A stretch of DNA of 64,000 nucleotides, taken from NCBI GenBank assembly GCA_022574555.1, contig JACZRV010000005.1, forward strand, positions 1 to 64,000, given 5' to 3'. A model generated the notes under the pieces. It had not been told where the DNA came from. It worked only from the letters and a program-made list of their open reading frames with translations, and did no database searches. The position numbers and the translations under genes are program-made. Below, piece by piece: positions 63,891-64,000 of the stretch (positions within the stretch are counted from its first letter, which is position 1; each line of letters starts with the position of its first letter). The DNA is from SAR324 cluster bacterium (GTDB lineage Bacteria > SAR324 > JACQKK01).

Positions 63891-64000
63891 AGCCCGGCCC
63901 CGCACCTTGGACGCTGCCGCCGCAGCGGATGCTCTGCTTCCCCTGCACGTGCGGGGGGTGTGCTTCGATGTGGCGGGAAGACGGTTGATCGACGGTGTCA
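63841..64000 (+). CDS. tupC: Tungstate ABC transporter ATPase, 5' part only
   Basis: An open frame from ATG 63841, overlapping the tupB end by 50 bp, with the typical first strand of an ABC ATPase (LLPLHVRGVCFDVAGRRLI) reached at about residue 30. The window ends before the Walker A motif. The overlap and the next-to-tupB position support TupC. A later start (the TTG at 63913) would give a shorter N-terminus. Confidence 0.75.
   Translation, partial: MRRPTSSGNSPGQITPEARPRTLDAAAAADALLPLHVRGVCFDVAGRRLIDGV

Overview
The window comes from a Gram-negative (diderm) bacterium with moderately high G+C. Direct signs of the envelope are an ExbB-ExbD-TonB energiser with a TonB-dependent receptor, LPS-type glycosyltransferases, a lipoprotein and an RNase E. 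The phylum cannot be fixed from the sequence. The strongest taxonomic hint is a protein closely resembling the cytoplasmic filament protein CfpA of spirochaetes (42183-44033). A DksA-like protein with a degenerate zinc finger fits several non-enterobacterial lineages. No rRNA, tRNA or CRISPR array was recognised.

Layout. 1-6.8 kb: start of a FadH/OYE-type reductase, a radical SAM protein, an IS630-type remnant, a patatin-like lipase, a TVP38/DedA-type membrane protein with a wrecked rhodanese tail, a fatty acid hydroxylase and a truncated cyclase. 7.2-9.8 kb: queC-queE-queD (7-deazaguanine synthesis) and a 7Fe ferredoxin. 10-13.8 kb: two crotonases, an unknown membrane protein and an acyl-CoA dehydrogenase. 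14-19.8 kb: an orphan PBECR-like protein, then a tightly packed set (62-aa protein, DUF167/YggU, 1283-aa TPR protein) and an M50 protease. 20-23.6 kb: RNase E/G and a VKOR-thioredoxin fusion. 24-29.7 kb: TonB-dependent receptor, tonB, exbD, exbB and a divergent TetR regulator with matching palindromes. 29.9-35.1 kb: gatA, an unknown protein, two glycosyltransferases and a sulfotransferase, all on the minus strand. 35.2-41.3 kb: ilvE, a short 2-oxoacid dehydrogenase E2, a DksA-like protein and a membrane pyrophosphatase. 42-46.4 kb: the CfpA-like protein with a strong terminator, then a YeeE/YedE transporter coupled to a tandem rhodanese. 46.5-47.7 kb: AT-richer accessory stretch with a broken YadA-head-like gene and a FecR-like gene. 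48-54.4 kb: unknown helical protein, thrS, unknown membrane protein, lipoprotein, PilZ protein. 54.6-57.6 kb: CIRCE-controlled Hsp20 and a CASTOR/POLLUX-type channel. 58-64 kb: DedA-rhodanese protein, acyl-CoA ligase, LigB-type dioxygenase, PilZ protein, VOC protein and tungstate transporter tupB-tupC (truncated by the window).

Most striking observation: the DedA-rhodanese gene at 57977 has an in-frame UGA exactly where the rhodanese catalytic cysteine is expected. The frame continues for 47 codons to a normal rhodanese end, and a hairpin with a G-containing loop lies 22 nt after the UGA, as a bacterial SECIS would. This is a candidate selenoprotein, although no selenocysteine machinery lies in the window. 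A second theme is short tandem duplications (12-30 bp units) between genes or around start codons at eight or more places. One of them, five 14-bp units, lies at the 5' end of a glycosyltransferase and could switch its reading frame. A third is a 39-bp palindromic dispersed repeat present twice.
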